From: JANWHZ01 sp035758575
GTDB lineage: Bacteria > Patescibacteriota > Saccharimonadia > Saccharimonadales > UBA4665
DNA: 36,794 nucleotides
Assembly (NCBI GenBank): GCA_035758575.1
Contig: DASTXH010000077.1
Span: 1 to 36,794, forward strand
Direction of reading: 5' to 3'
Shown here: positions 1 to 7,493 of the stretch, piece after piece
Position numbering within the stretch: position 1 is the stretch's first letter
How the letters are laid out: every line of letters starts with the position of its first letter
Translations under genes and position numbers: made by a program
The notes under the pieces: model-generated
Told to the model about the DNA's origin: nothing
Databases searched by the model: none
What the model saw: the letters and a program-made list of their open reading frames with translations, nothing else

Positions 1-1
1 C

Positions 2-1228
2 GGTGCTAAAGCTAAGCGGCATCCATTGATTCGTATTCTTGCGATCATATTACTCGGGCTATTCTTAAGTGCAGGCATACTGGCGTACCGTTATTACAGA
101 TTTGCATCTGATAGCCGAGCTACTTCCATAAGCGACCCGGCACAGCACACAGTATGGAAGACCTACACATCCTCCGACGAAAAAGCATCGTTCCGCTATC
201 CGGAGACATGGAAAACAGTCGCTTCCTGCATCCACTCGAATGACGCCAACAACAATGACCATGTATGTCTCGCAAGCCCGTCCGGAGAAATTAAAATTTC
301 ATGGGTTACTGACCTGTCCGGACTCGGCGGTGAGCATAGCGCGAATTACCCATACAACACAATCTTCAACAAGACTGCTATTGCGAAAGCTCCTGGGCTG
401 TACGTCATCTCGGGCGCGACTACCCTAGATGGAAAAACGTACCACCCGTGGATAGCGGTTCAGGACGATAACGGAATCGTCAGCACTGACGTCCAGGGCG
501 ACGTCGCCACATTCACCAGCCACTGGGCAACGAACCCAACAACCGACGACCTGACCGGCATCCTCTTTTCGACCACAGGTGCACGGACAAGCCAAAGCAC
601 GCCTGGCCTAACAAAGGCGCAAGCCGCGTCATGGTTCTCAGGCGCTGAGGCGCAACAAGCAAAGACAATCATGCTGAGCTTGGTTGACGGCACCAACCCG
701 GCAGCAAATTGGTATCTATACGTATCGCCTGGTTTTCATTATTCGGCGCGCCTACCCGACGGCTGGAGCCTTAGTCAGAATTGCACCGGGCCGTATGCAC
801 CTCTCGAAACCTACTACACCGGATATGGTGATCAGAACACCGATCCACTTGCACTGAGATCGGGAGTCAAGGCTACCGTGGCCAATACGTGCTTCGGAAA
901 GGATGGCGCTCCGCTCATAAGTTTCCAATGGTACGACCTCAATAACCCGCTTCAAGATGCGCAAAAACTGCTTGCCAGCTTTAGCACGACACCGGGCCTC
1001 CAGAAACAGGGATCATTCCAAACCAACTCAGGGCAAACAGTAGAAAAGTATTACACGAGCGTGACGACGCCACCACAGGACATTATGCAGCCCCAGGTGG
1101 GCGTCTACTATGACTATCTCATTCAAAATAGTACTGGTTTCGTTTGGGTTTTAAACTTCTACCCGCCTGGTGCGGTTGACCGGCACGCTGTCGTTGAAGA
1201 GGCGATAAAAACTTTGATATTGCATTAA
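2..1228 (+). CDS. Membrane-anchored extracytoplasmic protein, 5'-partial
   Basis: I do not recognise the family. The frame is open to the left window edge: codons from position 2 read G-A-K-A-K-R-H-P before the TTG at 26. The basic stretch followed by a hydrophobic helix (about 20 residues from the TTG) is a typical N-in, C-out membrane anchor, so the true start probably lies upstream and the TTG is unlikely to be the initiator. The remaining roughly 370 residues are polar, rich in Ser, Thr and Pro, and contain few Cys, as expected for a domain outside the membrane. Two segments (near residues 43-140 and 240-400 counted from the TTG) both begin with a YP or YSARLP-type strand and could be related folds; this is a weak impression. 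No terminator is obvious after the TAA stop. Confidence 0.7.
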   Translation, partial: GAKAKRHPLIRILAIILLGLFLSAGILAYRYYRFASDSRATSISDPAQHTVWKTYTSSDEKASFRYPETWKTVASCIHSNDANNNDHVCLASPSGEIKISWVTDLSGLGGEHSANYPYNTIFNKTAIAKAPGLYVISGATTLDGKTYHPWIAVQDDNGIVSTDVQGDVATFTSHWATNPTTDDLTGILFSTTGARTSQSTPGLTKAQAASWFSGAEAQQAKTIMLSLVDGTNPAANWYLYVSPGFHYSARLPDGWSLSQNCTGPYAPLETYYTGYGDQNTDPLALRSGVKATVANTCFGKDGAPLISFQWYDLNNPLQDAQKLLASFSTTPGLQKQGSFQTNSGQTVEKYYTSVTTPPQDIMQPQVGVYYDYLIQNSTGFVWVLNFYPPGAVDRHAVVEEAIKTLILH

Positions 1229-1412
1229 TGTAGACTTTCTTTTTGAACCAATAGTGCTCGTAAATCGTCCCCTATAGCCAGCCAGAGTAATATTTCTTAC
1301 GAACACTTTGTGATCTATTTTGTCTGTCGCACCGCGCAAAGCATAGACACGACGCCGCTACTGCTGTTTAACAGGTCAAGACATTTCACCCCGAGGCAGC
1401 AGTAAAGCCACA

Positions 1413-1928
1413 TTAGCGCCGCGTGTTTATCTGACCGCCGTTCGAGTAGTCGCTCATCCTTATCTGCACGTCCGTACCTTCGACCTCGAAGACTAACACC
1501 TTATCAAAAGGTTGCGTCGACTCCACGAAACCCTGTCCCTCGAAATACAAATCCTGTGCGGTCTCCAGGGGTGTGATGTGGTAGTAAACCGTATTGCGTT
1601 TGTCAAACAGTATTAGCTGCCCGGTAAACCAAACGAGATAAAACGACTTCCTAAGCTCCTTGATGGGGTACTTCTTACGATACTGCGCAATACGGTAGAA
1701 GACCGACAGCTGTTTAAGCACTATTATGAGCAGGCCAAATACTATTAAACTGACTCCTAGGCTAAAGAAGACATTCCGAAAATCCCAGCCGAAAAGCTTA
1801 TAGGTGTTTCTTCCGCCCCAATGATCCGTTACCCATGTTATGAGTATTAAACCGCCGCCAGAGACAAAGATATATCGAATGTTTTGCGGTATTTTACGCC
1901 AGTCGTCTAATAGAAAGCCGAAATCCAT
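1413..1928 (-). CDS. Hypothetical two-helix membrane protein
   Basis: A 171-residue protein of unknown family. Two hydrophobic helices (about residues 18-35 and 52-70) are separated by a short polar loop. A mostly soluble C-terminal half (residues 75-171) is rich in aromatic residues and ends near an N-G-G-Q-I-N motif. This layout resembles small PH-like or bPH membrane proteins, but I cannot show that. The start is ATG at 1928. There is no Shine-Dalgarno sequence; instead a TAGTAT hexamer lies 6 nt upstream of the ATG on the minus strand (1935-1940), which fits a leaderless transcript. It is convergent with the gene to its left and co-oriented with the NlpC/P60 gene upstream. Confidence 0.6.
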   Translation of the reverse strand: MDFGFLLDDWRKIPQNIRYIFVSGGGLILITWVTDHWGGRNTYKLFGWDFRNVFFSLGVSLIVFGLLIIVLKQLSVFYRIAQYRKKYPIKELRKSFYLVWFTGQLILFDKRNTVYYHITPLETAQDLYFEGQGFVESTQPFDKVLVFEVEGTDVQIRMSDYSNGGQINTRR

Positions 1929-1984
1929 AAAATCATACTACTATGAAGCATAGCCCTTATCGCTCGCCTTATTGTGGCTGCTGT

Positions 1985-3376
1985 CTACAGCACATTCACT
2001 GCATCCATGCCCAGCGTCTTACCGTTGACCGTTGGGTACAGCTGCACCCGTAGGTCATTGCCGGTGCCCGTGATGTCTACGCACGTCTCAATCTGCCGCC
2101 ATTGGTTGTTGTTCGGTAGGTTACTGAAATTAGTAGAACCGACGTTTACTACGCTGCCATTATTCAAGTTGAATAGGTTCAGTGAGCCTGAGCCACCAGC
2201 TGTACCACTCTGGTCTGCGGTAGTCAGCTGGGCTGTCACGCAGTACGTCTGTCCAGCACTGGTCGGAATAGCAATATCCTGGTAGATGCTGCCGCCTGCC
2301 TGGTACGCGTTTGTAGCACCAAAGTTACTGCCTTCTGACGGGTTCGTACTACCAGTCAGGCCATTATTTGCGGCATATGTAGTAAAGTTCGTGCCTGGGT
2401 AGATGCTCCACCAACCGGTACCGGCTTCAAAGCCGCCATTGGCTACAAGGTCTTGATTGACGTTTACTGCATCTACGCCTAATGTCGGGCTGCCATAGCC
2501 TGGATACAGTTGTACCCGTAGGGTATTTGCCGCACCAGTAACATAGATGCAGGCACTTACTGGCACCCATTGGTTATTGTTTGGCAAGCCGCTAAAGTGG
2601 GTGCTTCCGGCGCTGACTACGGTGCCACCATTCATGGCATAGAGGTTAAGATCGCCAAAGCCGCCGCTTGCTCCGCCGCCGTCAGCAGTCGTGAGCATGG
2701 CATTCACGCAATACTCGTTGCCGTTGCTGAGTGAGATTGCTATGTCCTGATAGAGGCTGGCATTCGCGCCGTATGCATTAGTCGCTTCAAAGTGGCTCCC
2801 CTCATAGGGCTGTGCGCCACCCGCAGCCGGATTGTTCGCGCCGTAGTTTGCATAGTTGGTATTCTGCGTGATGCTCCATGAGCCACTGCCTTGCTCGAAG
2901 CCACCATTAGCGGCCGCATCAAGGTTGAGCGTAGCTGCATCAACGCCAATAGTCTTACCATTCACCGAAGGATATAGCTGAACTCGTAGGTTATTGCCCG
3001 CACCGGTCGTAGGCGTGCATACCTCAGTTCGTCGCCACTGGCTGTTGTTGGGTAGGCCGCTAAAGTTAGTGACTCCCGCATCCACTACCGTACCGCTATT
3101 CATGTTAAGTAGGGCGACTGATCCTGAGCCGCCACCGCCGCTTGTGTCGGCAGTCGTCAGCATCATGGAGAAACAGTAGTCCTGACCGGCGCTGGTTGTA
3201 GTCGGGATATCTTGGTAGACACTGCCACCAGTTTGGTAGGCATTGGTAGCTAGGTACTGATCGCCCTCAAATGGAGCGATACCACTAGAGGTCGTGTAGT
3301 TGGCATAGTTAGTGCCGGGGTAGATACTCCAATGATTGAAATTAGAGCCGGAGTTGAAGCCGGAGTTACTAACGAG
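1985..3376 (-). repeat. Three tandem ~460-bp coding repeats
   Basis: The 3' two thirds of the NlpC/P60 gene encodes three homologous modules of about 150-156 codons: roughly 2924-3376, 2456-2923 and 1985-2455. Shared residues are spread along the whole module, so this is domain duplication rather than a short repeat. Modules 1 and 3 look closer to each other than to module 2: both have W-S-I-Y-P-G-T-N and V-N-G-K-T-(I/L)-G, where module 2 has W-S-I-T-Q-N-T-N and Y-G-S-P-T-L-G. Confidence 0.85.
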
Positions 3377-3964
3377 GTTTTGGGCATAGGGGCGGGAGGA
3401 GCCACCGCTGCCGACAGTTGACGTCCAGTAGCGCACGCCGCCATCAAACCCTTCGCTTGTATCATGTGTTTCCCACGCAAGAGTATGCTGTTGGACTGGC
3501 ACATTGAAATTATTCGCATCCCACATTACACCATTTCCAGCATAAACCCCTACGTGGTTAAAGTTTGCTAATGAGCCGCCGCCAAAGAAAACAAGATCTC
3601 CCGGCAGAAGATCGGCTTGGGCAGTGATCACCTGGCCACCAGCCGATTGCATACCCTGGCCGTGCGGTAGGGCTATCCCCGTGCCCTTATATACCGCATA
3701 CAGGGCCAGGCCGCTGCAATCAAATCCGACAACGCCAGTTCCGCAGCCACCGTTTCCAAGATCACCCTGTCCGTGGGTAGGGCCAGAGGTGTCGCCGCCG
3801 TCCCAACAGTAGGCAACACCGGACTGGGATGCGGCAGCGTTGACAATGGCTTGATCCTGGCTAGTTGCGGATGCAGGAGCGACCATAGCCGCACTTAACA
3901 CGATTAGTTGGATCAAGACCAGGACAAGATACTGTAGCTTTAGTTTTATACGCAGCCTGGGCAT
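1985..3964 (-). CDS. Secreted NlpC/P60 peptidase with three C-terminal repeat modules
   Basis: Predicted secreted cysteine peptidase acting on peptidoglycan stem peptides. Residues 1-33 form a Sec signal peptide: basic start, long hydrophobic core, and an A-S-A cleavage site. Residues 40-180 are the NlpC/P60 domain, with the nucleophile Cys83 in F-D-C-S-G-L, His137 in N-H-V-G-V-Y-A-G-N-G, and the P-G-D-L-V-F-F strand between them. Residues 197-347, 348-503 and 504-659 are three tandem modules. Each opens with an N-x-G-F-E-like strand and W-S-I, and contains T-N-A-Y, S-L/V-Y-Q-D-I, L-T-T-A-D, N-N-x-Q-W and L-R-V-Q-L-Y-P. That pattern suits galactose-binding-like carbohydrate-binding folds. A GGAAG Shine-Dalgarno sequence lies 6 nt before the ATG at 3964. 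The enzyme class is secure; the modules' ligand is unknown. Confidence 0.88.
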   Translation of the reverse strand: MPRLRIKLKLQYLVLVLIQLIVLSAAMVAPASATSQDQAIVNAAASQSGVAYCWDGGDTSGPTHGQGDLGNGGCGTGVVGFDCSGLALYAVYKGTGIALPHGQGMQSAGGQVITAQADLLPGDLVFFGGGSLANFNHVGVYAGNGVMWDANNFNVPVQQHTLAWETHDTSEGFDGGVRYWTSTVGSGGSSRPYAQNLVSNSGFNSGSNFNHWSIYPGTNYANYTTSSGIAPFEGDQYLATNAYQTGGSVYQDIPTTTSAGQDYCFSMMLTTADTSGGGGSGSVALLNMNSGTVVDAGVTNFSGLPNNSQWRRTEVCTPTTGAGNNLRVQLYPSVNGKTIGVDAATLNLDAAANGGFEQGSGSWSITQNTNYANYGANNPAAGGAQPYEGSHFEATNAYGANASLYQDIAISLSNGNEYCVNAMLTTADGGGASGGFGDLNLYAMNGGTVVSAGSTHFSGLPNNNQWVPVSACIYVTGAANTLRVQLYPGYGSPTLGVDAVNVNQDLVANGGFEAGTGWWSIYPGTNFTTYAANNGLTGSTNPSEGSNFGATNAYQAGGSIYQDIAIPTSAGQTYCVTAQLTTADQSGTAGGSGSLNLFNLNNGSVVNVGSTNFSNLPNNNQWRQIETCVDITGTGNDLRVQLYPTVNGKTLGMDAVNVL

Positions 3965-4035
3965 GACATTCTTCCTTTCACTGATATAGAGTCACCGGTA
4001 TGATGAAAACCGCAGAACGAAGTTATGCAGACTAT

Positions 4036-4677
4036 TTACTGGATTGCCTCCAGCTTCGGCACCAATTCCGCATAAGCTGTCATGGTTTGGATCGCGGCAG
4101 ACTTGTCGTCACATGGTCCGCTATATGAACCATTCACCATATAACCCCAATAGATATATATGTAGCTTCCAATTTTCGCGTGTGGAATCGTAGGGTTACT
4201 TTCAACATATTGCTCGGCCGTTTCGCTGGCGGGTATCTTCGGCCCCAGATTTGCATCGGTGGGCAGATATCGGGCTAAGTGCCCCGCTTCACCATTCAAA
4301 GTGTCGATGCAAACAGCAGGACCGCCTACTGCGAGCTCTGATGAACTAAGGTCGACGGAGTTCTGGTCGTATTTGTCCACGACGTATTGCAAGCTAATCG
4401 AACCGTTATATGGAGCGCGTATGCCCCATTCAGAGATCGTAAAGTAGCTTTTTGGTGATGATGTAGTGCTGCTATTTGCCGAGGTATTGCTAGCTGTTGA
4501 GGTATTCGTGGTCAATGGGGTACTTTTTTTACTCGTTGAGACTATGGCTGCTGGGCTGTAGTGACTATGGTAATGACGGTACAGCAACACTCCAGCTGAA
4601 CCTATGGCACCTATCGCTGCTATCGCTACGATCCAGTAAACAATGCCAAATCCAGATTGGTATTCCAGTCGCCCCAT
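4036..4677 (-). CDS. Membrane-anchored extracytoplasmic protein
   Basis: A 213-residue protein of unknown family. Residues 10-32 form one transmembrane helix, followed by a Ser/Thr/Asn-rich linker (about residues 43-75) and a globular domain of about 135 residues. The domain contains W-G-I-R-A-P-Y and two well-separated Cys that could form a disulfide (A-V-C-I-D and G-P-C-D-D-K). The architecture of single anchor, low-complexity stalk and compact outer domain recurs in other unknown proteins in this window. The start is ATG at 4677 with GAGGAG 9 nt upstream, and a clear TTGACA/TATAAG promoter precedes it at 4713-4740. It is co-oriented with the NlpC/P60 gene downstream. Confidence 0.68.
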   Translation of the reverse strand: MGRLEYQSGFGIVYWIVAIAAIGAIGSAGVLLYRHYHSHYSPAAIVSTSKKSTPLTTNTSTASNTSANSSTTSSPKSYFTISEWGIRAPYNGSISLQYVVDKYDQNSVDLSSSELAVGGPAVCIDTLNGEAGHLARYLPTDANLGPKIPASETAEQYVESNPTIPHAKIGSYIYIYWGYMVNGSYSGPCDDKSAAIQTMTAYAELVPKLEAIQ

Positions 4678-4712
4678 GCCCTGTCGCTCCTCGAATCGTT
4701 AATTATTCTCAG

Positions 4713-4740
4713 CTTATATACAGGAGACACGTATTGTCAA
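4713..4740 (-). promoter_or_regulatory. Sigma70-type promoter for the 4036-4677 gene
   Basis: On the minus strand, TTGACA (4740-4735) and TATAAG (4718-4713) are separated by 16 bp. The predicted 5' leader is about 30 nt and contains the GAGGAG ribosome-binding site. Confidence 0.6.
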
Positions 4741-4827
4741 ATATAATTGCGCCTCACACCTTATATACCTCACACACTGGCTGTGGATGACGTGACGATT
4801 CTCATCCTAACTTGGCGTATGATGGCC

Positions 4828-4869
4828 AGCCATGAAAGAGCCGGACTTATGTCCGGTTTTTTCATGGCT
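4828..4869 (+). terminator. Nested hairpin terminator
   Basis: An inner stem CCGGAC/GTCCGG (loop TTAT, 4841-4856) is followed by TTTTTT on the plus strand. A perfect outer 10-bp arm pair, AGCCATGAAA (4828-4837) and TTTCATGGCT (4860-4869), encloses it. The T-tract points to plus-strand termination, yet no protein gene lies upstream on that strand, so it may end an unseen RNA or insulate the structured elements that follow. Confidence 0.6.
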
Positions 4870-4973
4870 CTGTGAGCGGGTTCGAACGGGATTGCCAGTG
4901 GCAATCCCCGCCCGAAGCCCGGCGACCATGAGAGCCGGGTTGCGAAGCAAGGTCGAATCCCTCCGCTCCAGCC
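4870..4973. ncRNA. tRNA-like structured element A (unknown family)
   Basis: A hairpin-dense stretch with tRNA-like pieces that do not assemble into a canonical tRNA. It holds TCGAACGG (4882-4889), a perfect 9-bp hairpin whose apex is CCAGTGG (4895-4901), a second stem CCCGGC/GCCGGG around ACCAT (4925-4929), and GGTCGAATCCCTCC near the end. GAGCGG near 4874 could pair with CCGCTC near 4963 as a closing stem. The same blocks with nearly the same spacing recur in element B (5020-5118), with the arms of the CCAGTGG hairpin changed on both sides. Strand is uncertain, because minus-strand readings also show T-loop-like GTTCGA. It may be a decayed class II tRNA pair or a new small RNA; I cannot assign a family. 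Confidence 0.35.
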
Positions 4974-5015
4974 AAATAAAATAGACATGCGCGCAAGTGT
5001 ATGTCTATTTTATTT
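4974..5015. terminator. 15-bp perfect inverted repeat, bidirectional terminator-like
   Basis: The arm at 4974-4988 (AAATAAAATAGACAT) is perfectly complementary to the arm at 5001-5015, with a 12-nt loop. A/T-rich ends on both sides would give a U-rich tail in either direction. It sits exactly between the two related structured elements. Confidence 0.55.
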
Positions 5016-5019
5016 GTAT

Positions 5020-5118
5020 GTAGCTTCAGGGACTCGAACGGTGAGCCCAGTGGGCTCGGCCGCCTGTAACGGCAACCATTGGAGCCTGGCTGTGACGAAA
5101 GCTTAGTTCAATTGGAGC
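5020..5118. ncRNA. tRNA-like structured element B, paralog of element A
   Basis: It carries TCGAACGG (5034-5041) followed after exactly 5 nt by CCAGTGG (5047-5053), then ACCAT (5075-5079), and after 2 nt GAGCC (5082-5086), then CGAA (5096-5099): the same order and nearly the same spacing as element A. The CCAGTGG hairpin arms are GAGC/GCTC here and GATTG/CAATC in A, so pairing is kept while sequence differs. That pattern argues for a conserved structure rather than chance. The right end runs into the TTGACA promoter of the next gene. Confidence 0.35.
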
Positions 5119-5119
5119 G

Positions 5120-5148
5120 TTGACAGAATATAGGTAATATATTATCGT
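5120..5148 (+). promoter_or_regulatory. Promoter upstream of the 5281 gene
   Basis: TTGACA (5120-5125) and TATCGT (5143-5148) are separated by 17 bp. The predicted leader is about 125 nt and contains a small CGTTTTAACG-like inverted repeat near 5147-5156. Confidence 0.45.
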
Positions 5149-5280
5149 TAAAACGATTTTACGATTTAGGATAAAGAGCTCCTGATACTTTAAGGTGAAG
5201 GCGACTGCTGGAAATGAGCCAACGCAATATTATGACGGTTTTACTACACGTCATATTTTAAGTCCTGAAAGGATAAGTTT

Positions 5281-5835
5281 ATGTCAGAGCTATCTTCAAG
5301 ATCATACAACCAATTACCTCAGGAGCAAATCGCTCAGACGGCAGAAGGCCTTGGAATTATATTGGCACATAGTCGGGGTAAGGCGCATGTATGTATCGAC
5401 CCGCGCCTGCCCGTACGAGAGGCGGCGGAATTTCTCGGCCAGCGCTACCATCTTCGCGTTGAAGATACGTCTGAGCTTATGCGGAACCGTTTCCGTCCGC
5501 TCGCGAAGGACGAACGAGGCGCCATTGTTGTCGGCTATAGCTTAGAAGAAGACGCGCAGAATGGATATGCCCATCAGAAGGTTATTCGTTCACGACATAA
5601 CCAAACTGACGATCCGAGCAGTGTGAAATTGCTTGTATTAACAGAGTCCCTGCCCGACGCAGGACTGACCGATGACGCTGGTGCGCCTTTCTGGAATGGG
5701 CCAATTTCATACGGTGAGCTCTGGCGGGTAGAGCCCGCGCAAGAGGGTGGTATGCATCTCTCACGCATGAAAGTCGGCCTCGGCGACCAGTCTTACGAGT
5801 GGCAGCCGGACGCTTCGTTCGATTTCGTTATTTGA
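5281..5835 (+). CDS. Hypothetical soluble protein
   Basis: A 184-residue protein without signal peptide or membrane helix; family not recognised. The sequence mixes alpha-helical N-terminal segments (residues 10-80) with a strand-rich C-terminal part (residues 110-184) rich in Trp, Gly and Asp. No catalytic motif stands out. The chosen ATG has AAAGGA 8 nt upstream. A second open frame starting at GTG 5195 (after AAGG) overlaps the first two thirds in another frame. Its early residues read like protein, so an upstream ORF or an altered 5' end is possible, but the downstream codon pattern supports the frame given here. Confidence 0.6.
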   Translation: MSELSSRSYNQLPQEQIAQTAEGLGIILAHSRGKAHVCIDPRLPVREAAEFLGQRYHLRVEDTSELMRNRFRPLAKDERGAIVVGYSLEEDAQNGYAHQKVIRSRHNQTDDPSSVKLLVLTESLPDAGLTDDAGAPFWNGPISYGELWRVEPAQEGGMHLSRMKVGLGDQSYEWQPDASFDFVI

Positions 5836-6117
5836 CGTTTGTTCTAGGAGTACCCAGGAAGATATCAGTAGCAGCGGTGAGCAACAACTTCCCGGACCGT
5901 GATTGTGGCTACCCAAAGGAAGCTGAATCATCGTGCGAGCCTACGCTGTGGACTTGAAGCCGGTAGAGTTGTTCACTATTATCCAGCCGGTTGTCCATAA
6001 GTATTTTGCGCGTGGTTATGACGAATTAGTAGTATTGTTTGCGTTCAAGCCAGCGCCAGTAACGAGGAAATTGGATATATGGCCTCGGTTTTCTCGTGGC
6101 TGTGGCGGTAGGCCGGC
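5836..6117. other. Intergenic stretch with one doubtful open frame
   Basis: No confident gene. A plus-strand frame opens at GTG 5933 behind AAAGGAAG and reads about 45 plausible residues, but then runs 118 nt into the opposite-strand lipoprotein gene. It may be a decayed gene. No clear terminator was found for either convergent neighbour. Confidence 0.4.
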
Positions 6118-6846
6118 TTACTTCATAAACGCCGGAAGGCTGCCGACTGGTGCGGGGTGCGGCTGCTGCGTAGCATCGGTAAATACTGTGTTAAAGCGAG
6201 CTTCAATTGCGTCCACAAACCCGGGGCTGAAGTAGTCGGGCTGTGTAGTATGGATAACGGTCAGGTCCCCTGCAAGCGAATTCCTGGCGTTCGGCTCCTG
6301 AAGGTCAACTTCCCAGCCTTGAGCGGTCCGGCCGATGTACAGATGGTGGTTGACACGCAAATCAGGTGAGCCATCCGGCTGTTGTCCGGTCTGTACGACC
6401 GCATCGTCACTGATGGCTGCGATGGTGCTCGGATCGGGGCGTCCATCCTTGCTGAATGTATATGCCACAACTTGAAACTTGTACTCACCGTTGGCGGTGT
6501 TTGGTATCGTTGAGGTTGCCGGGATCCGTACGGTTTCATTATCCGGCACGCTAGGTTGCTGGTTCTGAGTGCCATCAGGCAGGAAACTTTGCCCAGGATG
6601 AGCATGGGCGTATGCGTCTATTTTAGCCGCCGCCGCTTTAGTAATGCCCTCAAACCGGGCATTTAAGTATGCTGTTTTTTCGGCCGCAGTTAGCTTTATC
6701 CACGGCTTTGAGGCCGGAGTTTCCTGTCCGCACGCCGCGAGTGCCGCCTCTAGGCCTAGGGCGCCCGCGCCTACTGCGGCAGCCTTGCGCAGAAATTGCC
6801 TGCGCGTTTGTGGGTCGGTTATCCAGTTCTGTTTGGCTTGTTCCAT
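6118..6846 (-). CDS. Tat-type lipoprotein, unknown function
   Basis: A 242-residue predicted lipoprotein. The N-terminus carries a twin-arginine motif (T-R-R-Q-F-L-R-K, Arg15-Arg16), an Ala/Gly-rich hydrophobic stretch, and a lipobox L-A-A-C with Cys39. That points to export in folded form and lipid attachment. The mature part is hydrophilic and contains strand segments such as Y-K-F-Q-V-V-A-Y-T-F-S-K-D and G-W-E-V-D-L-Q-E-P. A Tat lipoprotein implies TatA/TatC elsewhere in the genome, which this window cannot show. The start ATG lacks a Shine-Dalgarno sequence, but TAAAGT lies 9 nt upstream, which suggests a leaderless message. Function is unknown. Confidence 0.75.
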   Translation of the reverse strand: MEQAKQNWITDPQTRRQFLRKAAAVGAGALGLEAALAACGQETPASKPWIKLTAAEKTAYLNARFEGITKAAAAKIDAYAHAHPGQSFLPDGTQNQQPSVPDNETVRIPATSTIPNTANGEYKFQVVAYTFSKDGRPDPSTIAAISDDAVVQTGQQPDGSPDLRVNHHLYIGRTAQGWEVDLQEPNARNSLAGDLTVIHTTQPDYFSPGFVDAIEARFNTVFTDATQQPHPAPVGSLPAFMK

Positions 6847-6855
6847 GATTAGGTC

Positions 6856-6884
6856 ACTTTACCATGCACACGTTTATGGTTCAA
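6856..6884 (-). promoter_or_regulatory. Leaderless-type promoter for the Tat lipoprotein
   Basis: On the minus strand, TTGAAC (6884-6879), a 17-bp spacer, then an extended -10 TGG-TAAAGT (TAAAGT at 6861-6856). The ATG begins 9 nt further on, so transcription should start about at the codon. Confidence 0.5.
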
Positions 6885-7034
6885 TATGATGCACCCGGTT
6901 TTTGATCATGTATAACGAAGTGGCTTCTAGGACTACCGTGAAATAGCTAGGTCCTAGCGGACGTGCCAGTAGCGGCTCCTTAGAGGTCTGGGTGCGGCCT
7001 TACGAGAAGCTAAGGGCAGGTGTAAAAAAATATA

Positions 7035-7064
7035 CTTGCATAATGCAAGACATTTTTTTATCAT
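7035..7064 (+). promoter_or_regulatory. HxlR promoter with overlapping palindromic operator
   Basis: A perfect 15-bp palindrome, CTTGCATAATGCAAG (7035-7049), covers the -35 box TTGCAT (7036-7041). After a 17-bp spacer comes TATCAT (7059-7064), and after 6 nt the ATG of the regulator gene. A dimeric winged-helix repressor bound here would block its own promoter, so autoregulation is the natural reading. Expression would be leaderless. Confidence 0.65.
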
Positions 7065-7070
7065 GGGGCA

Positions 7071-7493
7071 ATGCAACGTAGTAGCCGCTCAAGCTGCCCT
7101 ATCAGCAAAACACTTGATATCGTTGGCGACAAATGGTCGCTTTTGGTTGTGCGCCAGATGGTATTCGGCGGCAGCACTACGTTCAAGGAATTGTCCGAAA
7201 TCCCTGAGCGTATCGCTACTAACATCCTGGCCGAACGACTGGAGCGGCTGGAGTGCGCAGGTATTATCTACAAGCTTCCCGATCCTGCCGACGGACGCAA
7301 AAGTATATATAAACCCAGTGAAAAGTGTATAGATTTGATGTCGGTGCTGGTGGCAATGATTGACTGGGGCATGAAATACGGTGATGACCCATCGTATCCA
7401 AAGCATCTGGTGGACGAAATAGTAAAAGATGCACCGAAGATGGCGGCCGAGGCACGTGCTCTTGGGCAAAAAATTAATAAAGGAGTAGTATGA
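7071..7493 (+). CDS. HxlR-family winged-helix transcriptional regulator
   Basis: A 140-residue DNA-binding regulator. Residues 9-95 match the HxlR/DUF24 pattern: C-P-I near the start, then L-D-I-V-G-D-K-W-S-L-L-V-V-R, the F-K-E-L-S-E-I-P recognition region, N-I-L-A-E-R-L-E-R-L-E, and the wing G-I-I-Y-K. Cys9 sits at the position of the redox-sensing Cys in YodB/HypR-type members, so electrophile or oxidant sensing is possible (inference). The start fits a leaderless transcript (TATCAT 6 nt upstream) and the promoter carries a palindrome for autoregulation. The gene overlaps the MFS exporter by 4 nt (ATGA), so the two are translationally coupled, and the regulator probably controls the exporter. 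Confidence 0.9.
   Translation: MQRSSRSSCPISKTLDIVGDKWSLLVVRQMVFGGSTTFKELSEIPERIATNILAERLERLECAGIIYKLPDPADGRKSIYKPSEKCIDLMSVLVAMIDWGMKYGDDPSYPKHLVDEIVKDAPKMAAEARALGQKINKGVV

Noticed and set aside
4497..4790. Plus-strand frame opposite the 4036-4677 gene
   Set aside because: It overlaps the anchored protein gene and its TTGACA/TATAAG promoter, and the residues have no protein-like pattern.
4870..5118. Calling elements A and B ordinary tRNA genes
   Set aside because: T-loop-like and D-loop-like pieces exist on both strands, but no 7-bp acceptor stem, anticodon loop with U33 and T-arm with a paired stem can be built together.
5933..6235. Plus-strand open frame of 100 codons
   Set aside because: A third of it lies antisense inside the Tat lipoprotein gene and its composition changes there. 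Only the first 45 codons look protein-like, so a gene fragment is the most one could claim.
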